Source of the DNA: Sorghum bicolor
Taxonomy: Eukaryota > Streptophyta > Magnoliopsida > Poales > Poaceae
DNA: 64,000 bases
Assembly (NCBI RefSeq): GCF_000003195.3
Contig: NC_012873.2
Coordinates: forward strand, 42,092,061-42,156,060
Direction: 5' to 3'
The notes under the pieces were generated by a model. That model saw only the letters and a program-made list of their open reading frames with translations. It was not told the origin of the DNA and searched no databases. The translations under genes were made by a program, and so were the position numbers. Numbering within the stretch: position 1 is the stretch's first letter; each line of letters opens with the position of its first letter. Positions 11,454 to 22,923 of the stretch are shown here, piece after piece.

Positions 11454-11991
11454 ATATATATATATATAGGGTTTGAAAAAGTTTCAGAATTTCGTAATTT
11501 TGGGATTTATAAAATTCGTTTCCAATTCAAAAATAATTCTAGAAAAAACTGAAATCATTTTAAATCCCTAAAAAATATTTTCAAAGTTCTAAAAATTAAA
11601 GGAAAACTTTTAGAGATATATTGAGAGTAGATCAATCTAGATCAAGTCTTTGGTGTCCATGAAAAAGTATTTTAGAGCATCTAAAAATTAGATTTTGCTC
11701 TAGGAAAAATGGAAAAAAGTCCTAGAAAAGTCCGAAAAAATCTCGAGAAGGATCGGACGGTGTCTAAACGTGTTTTTAAAATCTTAGCATGCACAAAAAC
11801 AACAAACCCAAGTAATAGACGAGCATCACATCAATAAAAGCCGACACAATTAAATTTTTTTTAGAAAAGCATCATTTTCCTAAATGGAAATCTAAACTAA
11901 TGTTGACAAATTTTATCCACGTATTAAAAACCATTCATTTTATTTAGTATTTTCAAATAACAACCCAAAATAGGAATTTTGGGGTGTTATA
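11453..11991. repeat. Right arm of the LTR-type insertion
   Basis: AT-rich sequence after the Helitron end, opening with (TA)n. It ends at GGGTGTTATA against the CTGAT target duplication. No gene. Confidence 0.45.
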
Positions 11992-11996
11992 CTGAT

Positions 11997-13620
11997 GAAG
12001 AATCTTTGTGTGAACCTATTAAGCTTAATGGGCGTGTATGGCAAATCTAAGGACACAATAGAAGCACGACAGGACCTACGGTGTTTGAAAGAACGAGACA
12101 ACCTGCATCCAGAGAAGATAAATGATGGACACCATTATTTAAGTCCTGCCAGCTACACTCTTAGCAAAGAAGAGAATGATAGCTTATTTGAATGCCTAGA
12201 TAGCATCAAGATGCCATCTGGATTCTCCTCAATATAAAGGGTATAATAAATGTTTCAGAGAAAAAATTTAGACACTTAAAGTTTCATGACTGCCATGTGC
12301 TCATGATGTAATTGCTTCTAGTTGCATTAAGAGGACTTCTACCTCCAAATGTACGTCTAGCCACCGTGAAGCTATGTGTATTCCTCAATGCAATTTCTCA
12401 AAAGGCAATCGATCCAATGGTTCTAACAAAACTACAGAATGATGTGGTTCAATGTCTTATTAGCTTTGAGTTGGTATTCCCTCCTTCCTTCTTTAATATC
12501 ACGACACACCTCCTAGTTCATCTTATCAAGGAGATTAGTATTCTCGGTCCTATGTTTCTACACAATATGTTCCTCTTTGAGAGGTCTATGGGAGTCCTAA
12601 AGAAATATATTCACAACCGTGCTCGACCAGAAGAAAGCATTGCTAAGGGCTACGGAATAGAGGAGGTCATTGAGTTTTGCGTTGACTTTATTCCTAACCT
12701 TGACCCGATTGGTGTTCTGAATCGCGACACGAGGGGAGACTAAGTAAAAAGGAGACACTAGAAAGGAAAACATATATTGGTATGGATAATGATTATTTCA
12801 ATAAAGCACACTACACAGTTCTATAGAACTCCTCTTTGGTAGACCCGTATATCGAGACACATAAAAACTTCCTTCGATCTGAGTTCGTAGGGAAGTCTGA
12901 AGCATGGATTATGCGTCAGCACATGGAAACTTTCAGTGACCAGTTGCGGAAAGAATGTTAGGGTGATGAGAGTATTGATGAGCAGTTGTATTTGTTGGCT
13001 AGGCAGCCATCATGGCATATCCTCACATACAAAGGGTATGGGATAAATGGAAATATATTTTATATAGTAGCACAAGATAAAAGGAGCATTAACCAAAATA
13101 GTGGTGTCTGCATAGATGCCACCGACCCTAGTGGGAATAAGCAAACATACTATTGTCGCATAGAGGAGATATGGGAACTAGACTATGGACCTACTTTTAA
13201 AGGTCTCTTTGTTCAAGTGCCAATGGGTAAAGACGACTAGAGGCGACGTAGCAGTTGACAACCATTATAGGATGACAACAGTAGACCTCAACAATATTAT
13301 GTACAAAGACAAACCATTCATGCTTGCCAAGGATGTAAATCAGGTGTTCTATATCAAGGACATGTCTATAAAACCGAAGAGAGGGAAAAACGACAACTAT
13401 CTAATCAATGATTGGCCAAAGCGCCACATAGTTCTTTTAGAGAAAAGAAACATCATTGAAATCGAAGACAAATCAGACATGTCAGAAGATTATAAAAAGG
13501 ATGACCGAATTCAACCCATTACAGTGAACAAAGACCCAAGCATCCTACTAAATGATGAGGACACTCTATAGTTACGACAAGATCATAACCAAGGGACATA
13601 CGTCAAGAGAAAGTTCACTA
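11997..13620 (+). pseudogene. CACTA transposase (TNP2-like), 3' part, decayed
   Basis: Translation resumes exactly where the 5' part stopped: KNLCVNLLSLMGVYGKSKDT (from 11998). It continues through a DUF4218-like segment (about 12312-12740, with LPPNVRLATVKLC and LGPMFLHNMFLFERSMG) and a DUF4216-like segment (12986-13240, with YGINGNIFYIVAQDKRS), then a C-terminal stretch to about 13570. Stops and frame changes occur near 12237, 12743 and 13240. Order and content match the downstream half of plant En/Spm transposases. The gene is dead but clearly the same copy as 4137-4897. Confidence 0.8.
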
Positions 13621-14066
13621 CTATGTCCGCTTAATATATCTTGGTGTTCAATAGTGTGTAATAGATATTATTGTGTAATAATTGTGATGGTGGTATTATG
13701 TCTTGTATTTTTAGTATTTGATGGTGGCATTATGTCTTATATTTCAACAATGAGAGATCAAAAATCAAAATATTAATGTTGAAATAATGTGAAAACAATT
13801 TTTCAATAGAAATATAGGAATTTTTTATTTTAATTAAATACCACATTTTGCATTATAGAAATAGTAATTAAAACACTACATATGTTTTAATACTTATAAA
13901 CCAAACTAAAAATTTAGGTCACATAAATTTTCTTTGTGCAATAAAGCAAAATCAAATCCATAGTTGTGTTTTAAATAATTTTATGCCTTGTACATAATTT
14001 ACTGTGAAATTAACAAGAATATACTATTTTTATAAAATGGAATATAAAAAATAAAGGCATCCAAAA
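13621..14066. other. AT-rich stretch without a gene
   Basis: No coding or RNA signal. Probably 3' sequence of the CACTA element, with long A/T runs. Confidence 0.3.
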
Positions 14067-14204
14067 CGCTAGTGGAAAGAGAAATCGTAGGAGGCCTTTA
14101 GTCCCGCATGGTAACACCAATTCAGACTAAAGGCCTTTTAGTCCCAGCCATAGGTGAAGCCCGGGACTAAAGGTCATTTTGGTGGCCCAGCAAAAAAGAC
14201 CCAC
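14067..14204 (+). mobile_element. CACTA terminal and subterminal repeats
   Basis: CGCTAGTGGAAAG at 14067 resembles a CACTAGTGGAAA terminus with one change. It is followed by inverted and direct repeats of CTTTAGTCCC/GGGACTAAAG (14096-14175), the subterminal motif of many grass CACTA elements. A retrotransposon LTR starts immediately after at 14205. This could be the 5' end of a second CACTA element whose remaining part includes the protease fragment at 26461. Confidence 0.5.
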
Positions 14205-14867
14205 TGTTGGTGCAAAAGCTAATCTGCAAACACAAAGGGCTAATACCCGATTCAAATGTTAAGGCGTGCCAGCTGATTTGACCTTACAACCGACAAAGGT
14301 GGTAACTCGAACACTTTGGTCCCGACAACAGCGATGCGCCCGGATGTCACGGCCAAGAGGTGCACACGTGGAACTTGAGAACACGCCGAGTTTGACTCGA
14401 CGAATTCCTAAGAACTCATAGTAAAAGGAAAATATGACGAAGTCGTCGAAAAAGTAGATGTTGGGATATGTATAAAAACTTGTGTTTAATTGATTGATAG
14501 ATGTCTCGTTACATTGCCATGGGGTCTAGATTTATACCCTCTCCCAAAGAACTACAACCAGACACGACTAGAACTTGAATTCCAAATTAAACGGAATCCA
14601 TATACAAAACGAACTCTAATAACTAAGGAAAACATTAAACTGTCCTCCACAACCGATCGGTACACTGATATGAGCCAATCGGCAACCATCAGTGCTAGTC
14701 ATTGGTACGATCCTGTCACTACTTCCTGGACTTAGTCATATTCCATCATTCTCCCATCGGCACCAACCTTTCATCGGCAACTCTCCTGCAGACTAGTCAT
14801 TGCCGATCTATACTTCATTAATTCTAGGTACGTGTTTAAAGATACGTGTCAAAAAACGGCGTCAACA
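14205..14867 (-). repeat. 3' LTR of Tat element copy 1
   Basis: 663 bases. On the minus strand it starts TGTTGACGCC (14867 downwards) and ends CACCAACA (14205). It aligns along its length with 25813-26460. Confidence 0.9.
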
Positions 14868-14885
14868 TATGCCCCCCAATTTTGG
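14868..14885 (-). other. Polypurine tract of Tat element copy 1
   Basis: The minus strand reads CCAAAATTGGGGGGCATA immediately before the 3' LTR, the expected plus-strand primer position. Confidence 0.75.
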
Positions 14886-15260
14886 AGTATAAAATCATTA
14901 ATGCTCCGAAATTCTCTTCAGTTAATGACGCCTTTCCATAATTACTCCTTCCAACTGATAATTAATCACCAAATCTGAACAACCTCAGCCCAGTCTTACA
15001 GCTCGTACCTCGAATTTCTCAACTTCTCGAACCGAATCTCCTCATAATGCGCTCATCGGCAATATTACCGTTAGAGAAGACTGCCGATGAACCGACCAGG
15101 TGATACACAGTAAGATATCTTTGAAACGACCGCTTGCTGTCAAATCACCTGCGCAATCCCTTGATTATTGTGTGAACAGTTACCATATCCACCTGAACAC
15201 CCTCGGATTTCACGGATGCGGCAAAGAGATAAGTCAGATTTGCCCTTGCCCTTTTTGTCC

Positions 15261-15268
15261 TATAAATA
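15261..15268 (+). promoter_or_regulatory. TATA box for the antisense gene
   Basis: TATAAATA on the plus strand, 155 bases before the candidate ATG at 15423. It is followed by a CT-rich leader, so the antisense gene appears to carry its own promoter rather than using the LTR. Confidence 0.5.
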
Positions 15269-15422
15269 CCTCCTTCTCTGGTACTCCTCCTCCATCTTGT
15301 CATTCTACAGTCTCAAATCCACCCTCCTGGCAGCGGCACTGTTCGAGAACTTCAAGAACTCCGGCAAGAACTTTCCTCAGCAATCCTCCGAGTCTTCGAT
15401 CTCTTCCTTCTTCCGGGAAGAA

Positions 15423-18400
15423 ATGGCCATCACCTTTGTCGTCCCTAAGGTCAACTTACCACCCCCCCTCTTTTTATACTTTTGTTGTACTGTTGTTCAT
15501 CTGCAAATCTATTTACTGAGTACCCCTTTTTTCTTTTTTTTCTCTGTCTCCTTTTTGTTCCTCCATCCTCCAAACCCTTTAGGAGTTGGCTGATAAGATC
15601 GTGATTCCTACCGATCAACCTCACTTCGAGTGCCTTGGTCCATTGGGAAACCCAGATCCCACCGATCTGATAAACGCAAGACAAATAGGATCCCTTTTAG
15701 AGCCAAAAATTTCTCCTTAGACCTGTGAAAAGATGCTTTCCGTTCCTGGCCCAGCCCCACCAAGGGATGGAAAGATTGGTTCCTAAGAATCGGCAATTCA
15801 AATGAAGTCCAGTGGGGTGAACAGAAATTGGACCAGTGCATTAGGCTATCCATTGCCGGTATGGAGAGGAACGAGTCGCTGTTGATAGTTGTCTCATACT
15901 TTTGGTCAGACACCCTTAATGCTTTTGTGTTCGGCCATGGCCCTGCTTCTCCTACTCTTGCCGACGTGCTTATGCTTACTGGCTTAGATATATCAACTGC
16001 CGATAGCAGTCATCTATTTGATAATAAGCCTAGTTCCAAGGTGGAAACTCGCAGCATCGGCGGTTGGTCTGGGTACATTCAGAAGTACCAAAAAACAGGG
16101 TCTGTTGGGGAAAGGGAACATGCCATTTTTCTGAATATGTGGCTAGATAAGTTTGTATTCTGTAGCCGATTGGCAGGGCCAACCTCTGTCTATCTATCGG
16201 CAGCAGAAAGACTGGCCAATGGTGGTCGATTTCCTCTTGGCTGATATTTGCTTGGCTCTGTCTATCACCTCCTCCATCAGGTAGCTGAGAAACTCCTGCT
16301 AGGCCAACCTATCGGCAACTTGGGAGGCCCCTGGTGGTTTATCAATATGTGGCTCAGCGTTCACATGCATAAACGTCTTGGATTCAACTTCTTCTCATAG
16401 CGCCTCCCCACAGACATAGCCGAAGATTATGAACTGGATGAGAAAGAATCGGCAACTCGCCCCCCTTTGAACTATGGTGAAGCTGCCATAGTTTTACCTG
16501 GTACTGGTGAGAATGAAGACCAGGTCAGCCGATTCTTCCAGACTCTCTATGAGGGTCTGACCAAAGACCAGCGGGCATGGATGCCCTATGAAGATACAGA
16601 GACCAGATTCCCACTCACTTTCCACCCTTTCGACAATGCCCTCAACAAGGACCATGATCTGATGATGGCAATTATCACTCCTAGAGCTATACCAGTAAAC
16701 TTCTTCGGTAGTGGAAAACTTCCAATCTCACCTATGAGTTCTACAACCCATCGGCATTGGCCCGTCAACTGGCCTTTGGATAGCTGTCGATCGCACTCTG
16801 CTGTGCCGATGTGGTGAAGCCAATGGAGATCATAACCAGCGGTCTTGAGTGGATCAGAATAGCTCAACTACCACCAAATGCCGATACGTCAGACATTGAT
16901 TTATCGGCTTGGATTCCAGCTCTCTTCATCACCCAGGCATATAAACAGTGGTGGGCGGAGTGGAAAGAGCACCTGTTCTACAGATCGGCCCTTACATACC
17001 ACGGTATGATCGACCCCAAGTACAAAGTCCCCGAGAACACTGTAAGTCTGCAAACGATGCCTCAATCCTTTTATTACTTTTATTTTTATTGGTAACTTAC
17101 TTCCTCCCTTTTAAGCAGGTCGACGATACACCACCGATATTCAGTAGGAGCGGAAAGCCGATCGAACTCCTCCCATCGGGCCCGATCTCTCTGATCGGCA
17201 ACAATGCACCAAGCTTGGCGGCTTTAATGCACCGGAACGTGCGCGTCAAGAAGGTCACCACTAAACGAGCCAAGACATCTCCATCGGTCGCTGCTGCTGC
17301 TTTGGCACAAGCTTTCAAGGTAAATTCTTGACTTCTTCAATTTATACCGATTCCATTCTATACTTACACAGCCTTTTCACGATACATCGGCTGCCATGGG
17401 AACTTCATCGGTAACTTTCACTGTTTCAACCAAAATTTCATCAATACTCTGTTACATTTGTACTTATGAAAATTTCGTTGTTGCATCAGCAAACGGGCAG
17501 ATCGGCAAAGACCAGAAGTACCAAGGCGAGTGTCGATGCCCCCCAGTCTAGCAAGGTCAAGAGAAAAGGCCCCAAAAGCACCAAGTCACAAGCAAAACAC
17601 CAGAAGACAACAACGCCTCCTCCTCCTCCTCCTCCAGGGTCACCGATTCATGTGGAATCATCCCTATCTTCACCAGAAGTTCAGACACAGCAAGCGTCGT
17701 CTCCACCTCAGCCGCAAGAAGCACCTCAGCTAGAAGAGACATCAGCCGATGTACGTGAGCAGACTGCCGATCCAGTGGATTCAATCATAGCATCGGTAGT
17801 CTCCTCAATTTAGATAAGCACTGCACCCCCTCAAGGTAAAGTACTGTCTATGAAATCATTGCCGATGGATTTATCTTTCCAACTTATAATTATCTCTATT
17901 AATTTCTTAGCTGACATTGTCCCATCGGTAACTCCAACCGACCAACCTGTGGTACCATCAGCTTCAGCTAGCCAGAGGCGAGAGATGGCTCTAAAACAAG
18001 TAAATCATTTGATCTCTATCTTTCATATTACTAATACTTGATCATCAAATAACTTATCTTATTTCTTCTCTAGGAACAAGACTCTCCGGACAGCTTGTTT
18101 TCCTTTGCCATTGAAATTTCTGATGACGAAGGCGAGGAAGCAAGTTCTTCCCAAGCAGTGGGGATTTCATCGGCAGAAATCAGAGCAAAGCGGGAAGATC
18201 TGTTGGCCCTGCTTCATCAGGACACTGCTCAATTAGTCGATGACTCTGACCCAGCCAAATCTCTGTTCAAAGCTCTCAGAGGTCAAATTCCTGCCGATGC
18301 CGAAGAGATCCTCTTCTAGGCTGCACACTTGGAGAGCCGCCAGCTTCAGTACCAAAAGGCCACCCAACGCATTGCCGATAGAGCTACCCATGCCCAATTT

Positions 18401-18769
18401 TCAGAGGAGGTAATGCAAGTGAAACGCCTTGCCGATGAAAAGCACAAGAGCATCGACATCCTACAGTCCACAGGGGAGACACTTAGGCAGAAGATTTCCG
18501 ATCTGTCGGCAAAAAGGGAAGCCCTACTGGCAGAGCTCAAGCAAGTAGAAGAGGCCCTCTCTCAAGCTCAGCAAGAGGAAAGTCAGCTGCCCAAAATGAT
18601 CAAGACTCTCCAGCAAGAACGAAACATCCAAGCCCATAAAGCACTGTAGATGAAGAAGAGGTTGAAGCCAGTGGAGGGCTCTGCCGATGAGGACATCAAA
18701 GAGATAGAAGAAGCCGACCAAATTTGTCTGCGCGCCATATCGGCTATCCAAGCCTTGCTGAATACATAA
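15423..18769 (+). pseudogene. Antisense plant-mobile-domain/coiled-coil gene inside the retrotransposon
   Basis: Runs opposite to gag-pol. A short first exon (MAITFVVPK, from 15423) is followed by GT...AG and a large exon resembling the aminotransferase-like plant mobile domain: SPTKGWKDWF (about 15745), then LDQCIRLSIAGMERNESLL, FVFGHGPASPTLADVLMLTG and GGPWWFINMWL. Further exons have good splice signals (donor after 17042, acceptor before 17119, donor after 17321). The C-terminal part (18095-18769) is a charged coiled coil. Stops at 15718, 16242, 16398, 18317 and 18647, and a frame change near 16720, show decay. Related Tat elements such as Grande carry an antisense extra gene in this position; its role is unknown. 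Confidence 0.65.
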
Positions 18770-18926
18770 GCTCTTCATCGGCGGCATGTCTTGTTCTGTC
18801 TTTAGAGATTGCTGACTATCTTGGTCTAGCCGATAGGACTGTTATCGGCATCTTTTTAAAACATCATACTCAGTCCCAGATATATTTTAATCCAGCCGTT
18901 AGGAGTATTATCGGCATTTAAACTTT

Positions 18927-20497
18927 TTATGCATCGACCCATATGCTTGGGTAATACTTCTTTAAATATTTTCCATCCAATGCTCTAGGAAACTCAACTC
19001 CTTCGAGAGTTTCCAAAATATAAGCATTACCGGGAGCAGACCGATTTATCCGATAAGGACCTTCCCAATTAGAAGACCACTTGCCAAACTTCGAACTTTT
19101 AGTCCCAATCGGTAAGATTAATTTCCACACCAAATCTCCATCGGCAAACTCCTTAGCTTTTACCTTTTTATCATACCACCTAGCAACTCTCTTTTTATTT
19201 TCTTCTATACTCATCAAAGCCTTCAGCCGATGCTCTGCTAGATCATCTAACTCATCTTTCATCAAAATAGCGTAGTCATCGGCGGCCAGCTGATCTTGAA
19301 AAGATAGTCGCCTAGATCCGGTCTTAATTTCCCATGGCAGCACTGCATCATGTCCATACACTAATTGATAAGGTGAAACTTTAGTCGACCCATGACATGC
19401 CATTCGATATGACCATAAAGCTTCATTCAATAATGTATGCCACCTCCTAGGATTTTTTCAATCTTTCGTTTGATGAGTTTAATAATTCCTTTGTTAGACG
19501 CCTCGGCCTGCCCATTGGCTTGACCATAATAAGGAGAAGAATTCAACACTTTAATCCCCATACCGATTGCAAATTCATCAAACTCTCCCGACGTAAACAT
19601 AGTACCCTGATCGGTAGTAATTGTTTGAGGAATACCAAATCGGTAAACAATATGCTCTTTCACAAAATCAATCATATTAGCCGATGTTACTTTCTTCAAA
19701 GGAATAGCTTCAACCCACTTAGTGAAATAATCAGTGGCAACTAGGATAAACTTATGTCCCTTGCTGGATGGTGGATAAATCTGGCCGATTAAGTCAATAG
19801 CCCATCCCCGGAACGGCCAAGGTTTAACAATAGGATTCATAGCCGATGCGGGTGCCCTTTGAATATTGCCAAATTTCTGACATTCTTGACATCTTTTGAA
19901 ATATTTAAAGCAATCCTCGAGTATAGTTGGCCAATAATACCCATTTCTCCTAATCATCCATTTCATCTTAAAAGCTGACTGATGTGCCCCACACACTCCT
20001 TCATGAATTTCACCCATCAAACATTTAGCTTCATCATCACCCAAGCACTTGAGAAGAACTCCATCTATGGTGCGAAAATAAAGCTCATCCCCAAGGAGTA
20101 CGTACTTGGTAGCTTGGAACCTGACACGTCTCTCGACCTTTTTAGATAAATCTTTTAAATAATCAATGATCTCCTTTCTCCAATCATCGGCACCGATTGC
20201 CGATAGTGCGTTTAATACGGGTTGATATCTCAAGGCATGCTGAGCCAACCGATTAGCTTCCTCATTATGTAATCGAGGAACATGCTCTAATCGGAAGTCC
20301 TTGAATTCCTTTAATAGTTGCATACTTTTTTTATAATAGGTTATCAGGACCTCGCTTCGGCATTCATAAATTCCAGTCAATTGATTTATGACAAGCATTT
20401 CAACAGCATCAGCACGAACCTCTCTCAACAATTCCAACCCTTTGATCAAAGCTTGATATTCGGCTTGATTATTTGTTGACGTGGCAATAATCGGCAA
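18927..20497 (-). pseudogene. Tat copy 1: second RNase H and integrase
   Basis: From 20497 downwards: an archaeal-type RNase H remnant (NNQAEYQALIKGL; HVPRLHNEEANRLA). The middle Asp region is shortened and the last Asp is replaced. The integrase follows, with an HHCC zinc region (CQECQKFG) and a DDE core: WAIDLIG, TTDQGTMF and GQAEASNKGI. A frameshift near 19430 separates the C-terminal part (19430-18927), which ends KYLKKYYPSIWVDA. Integrase inserts the cDNA; the broken frame means this copy cannot supply it. Confidence 0.85.
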
Positions 20498-20535
20498 AGA
20501 GAACTCATACTTCCTTTCCTGAGGGAAAATTAGTA

Positions 20536-22143
20536 CTATGCCGATTCCTGCCCCCGGTCACACGTAGATCCATCAAAGAAGAGCGTCCAAGGAACAATTT
20601 CCGAAGTCTCCACTACACCACAATGTTGAGTCACAAAATCGGCCATAATCTGCCCTTTAACTGCCTTAGCCGATTCGTAACGTAGATCAAATTCCGACAG
20701 CGCCAAAATCCATTTGCCGATTCTACCACTCATAATCGGCATAGACAACATGTATCGGACCACATCATCTTTGCATATAATAGTGCATTCGGCCGATAGC
20801 AAATAATGCCTCAACTTAATACATGAAAAATATAGGCATAAACATAATTTTTTAATTGCCAAATATCTGGTCTCAGCATCGATCAATCTTCTACTTAAAT
20901 AATAAATCACATGCTCCTTCCCTTCAAATTCTTGGATCAAAGCCGAACCGATGATCATCCCATCGGTAGACAAATATAATCTGAAAGGCTTTCCTTGCTG
21001 AGGTGGAATCAGAACTGGAGGATTTATTAAATAATTCTTGATTTCATCCAAGGCTGATTGTTGCTCTTTTCCCCACACAAACTCTTGATCGGCTTTCAAT
21101 TTAAGTAAAGGACTAAAAACACGAATTTTACCAGACAAATTAGATATAAACCACTTGATAAAATTTACCTTGCCGATCAAAGACTGGAGTTCAGTTTTGT
21201 TGGTAGGAGCAACTATCTTATTGATGGCATCAATAGACCTCCTACTAATTTCAATTCCTCTCTGATGCACCATAAAACCGAGAAATTGCCCTGCCGATAC
21301 ACCAAATGCACACTTGTTAGGATTCATCTTTAAGTCTTGTTTCCTTGTGCACTCCAACACCTTTCGCAGATCGGCAAGATGCTTTGCGAAATCCCCAGAC
21401 TTAACCACCACATCATCAATGTAAATTTCTACCAGCTTGCCGATAAACTCATGAAAAATAAAGTTCATAGCCCTCTGATAAGTAGCAGTAGCATTTTTTA
21501 AGCCAAAGGTCATAACTATCCATTTAAACAGCCCAACATGACTAGGACATCTAAATGCGGTCTTTGGAATATCTTCCTCAGCCATGAATATCTGATTATA
21601 TCCTGCATTGCCATCCATAAAGCTTATGATCCGATGTCCAGCCGCAACATCAACTAGCAAATCGGCAACTGGCATTGGGTAACCATCCATCGGCGTAGCC
21701 TTGTTAAGATTCCTGAAATCAATGCAAACTCGAAGCTTCCCATTTTTCTTATAAACTGGAATGACATTAGAAATCCACTCGGCATGCCGACACTGCAGAA
21801 TAAATTTAGCTTCGATAAGTTTGGTTATTTCGGCCTTAATATCAGGAAGAATATTAGGATTACATCGGCGAGCTGGCTGCTGATGTGGCTGAAATCCAGA
21901 TTTGATAAGCAACCGATGTTCAACAATAGATTGGTCCAAACCAGGCATCTCGGTATAATCCCAAGCAAAGCAATCTTTATATTCCTTTAACAAATCGGTT
22001 AACTGTTGCTTACACTCAGAATCTAACTTAGCACTAATAAAAGTAGGCCTTGGCTTATCACCATTACCTATATCTACCTCTACTAAATCATCGGCCGATG
22101 TAAACCTCTGGCCTAATTTTCCATCATCGGTGAACCTATCCAT
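20536..22143 (-). pseudogene. Tat copy 1: reverse transcriptase and first RNase H
   Basis: An open stretch of 535 codons. RT motifs in order: WISNVIPVYKKNGKLRVCID, FMDGNAGYNQIFMAEED, TFGLKNATATYQRAMN, the catalytic YIDDVVVKS, and FLGFMVHQRGIE. A Ty3-type RNase H follows (LYLSTDGMIIGSALIQ...AETRYLAI). The frame then enters the second RNase H (WTLFFDGSTCDRGQ) and is lost at about 20540. The catalytic YIDD is intact. In the family this domain copies the RNA genome in the virus-like particle. Confidence 0.9.
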
Positions 22144-22778
22144 TAAAACTCCTCATCAGAACCGACTGCTTGGATCGGTGGAATTTCGTAATCGGCAACC
22201 TTGAGGAAATCTTTCTCCCAAATTTCTCTTGAGATGCACCTCGTCCTCTCATAAGTATCTGCCTTTGCCGGTGCAATGACGTATGAAGAATCTCCTGGGA
22301 CAATCTCAATCTTGTCACCTACCCACTAGACCAAACATTGGTGCATTGTAGACGGGATGCAACAATTGGCATGGATCCAATCTCTCCCAAATAGCAGATT
22401 ATAAGCACCCTTTCCACTGATAACGAAGAAAGTTGTCGGCAAGGTTTTGCTGCCGATGGTCAACTCGACACATATTGCCCCCTTAACCGGAGACACATTC
22501 CCTTCAAAGTCCTTCAACATCATATCGGTCTTGGTTAAATCTTGATCTCCTTTCCCAAGCTTCCGATAGACTGTATATGGCATAATATTGATAGCAGCCC
22601 CACCATCAACAAGTATCTTGGTCATCGGCTGTCCATCAACCCTACCTTTGACAAACGGAGCTTTAAGATGTTGTCTTTCATTGTCTGCAGGCTTTTCAAA
22701 GATAGCCGTCATCGGATCCAGAGCCAACTGAGCTATATGGTCGGAAAAAATCCACCTCATCATCACTGGCAGGCGCAA
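22136..22778 (-). pseudogene. Tat copy 1: aspartic protease region
   Basis: The minus strand reads KILVDGGAAINIMPYTVY, an aspartic protease active-site loop with DGG in place of the common DSG, as in other Tat elements. A second hydrophobic strand and GKGAYNLLFGRDWIHA follow. A stop at 22326-22328 and a second short frame (22318-22136) break the link to RT. Confidence 0.8.
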
Positions 22779-22923
22779 GGAACTCCATCAGCAACATAAA
22801 CACCATATTAACATTTGCCGATGGCCCTTTCCCTTTGGGATCTGGCTGTTGCCGATCTTTAGACTTAGCAGAACTTTCTCCTTTGCTCAGCTCTTCTCGT
22901 CTTTCGTGTTGCAACCTCCTTTT

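Larger units (their letters stand above)
4898..11991. mobile_element. 7.1 kb LTR-type insertion splitting the CACTA gene
   Basis: The ends are TATAACACCC (4898-4907) and GGGTGTTATA (11982-11991), perfect inverted repeats. They look like TGTAACACCC...GGGTGTTACA LTR ends in which both terminal TG/CA pairs became TA. The flanks are CTGAC (4893-4897) and CTGAT (11992-11996), a 5-bp target duplication with one C-to-T change. Deleting the insert and one flank restores the coding run DVMHLTKNLCVN. I see no gag or pol inside, so a solo LTR of about 3.1 kb interrupted by a Helitron is the simplest reading. The GC-rich leader-like part (6850-7470) suggests minus orientation. Confidence 0.7.

Noticed and set aside
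4896..11993. A DNA transposon with 9-bp ends ATAACACCC and a 3-bp ACT duplication
   Set aside because: It fits locally. However, shifting the edges by one base to TATAACACCC with the 5-bp CTGAC/CTGAT duplication restores the transposase frame exactly, which the 3-bp reading does not.
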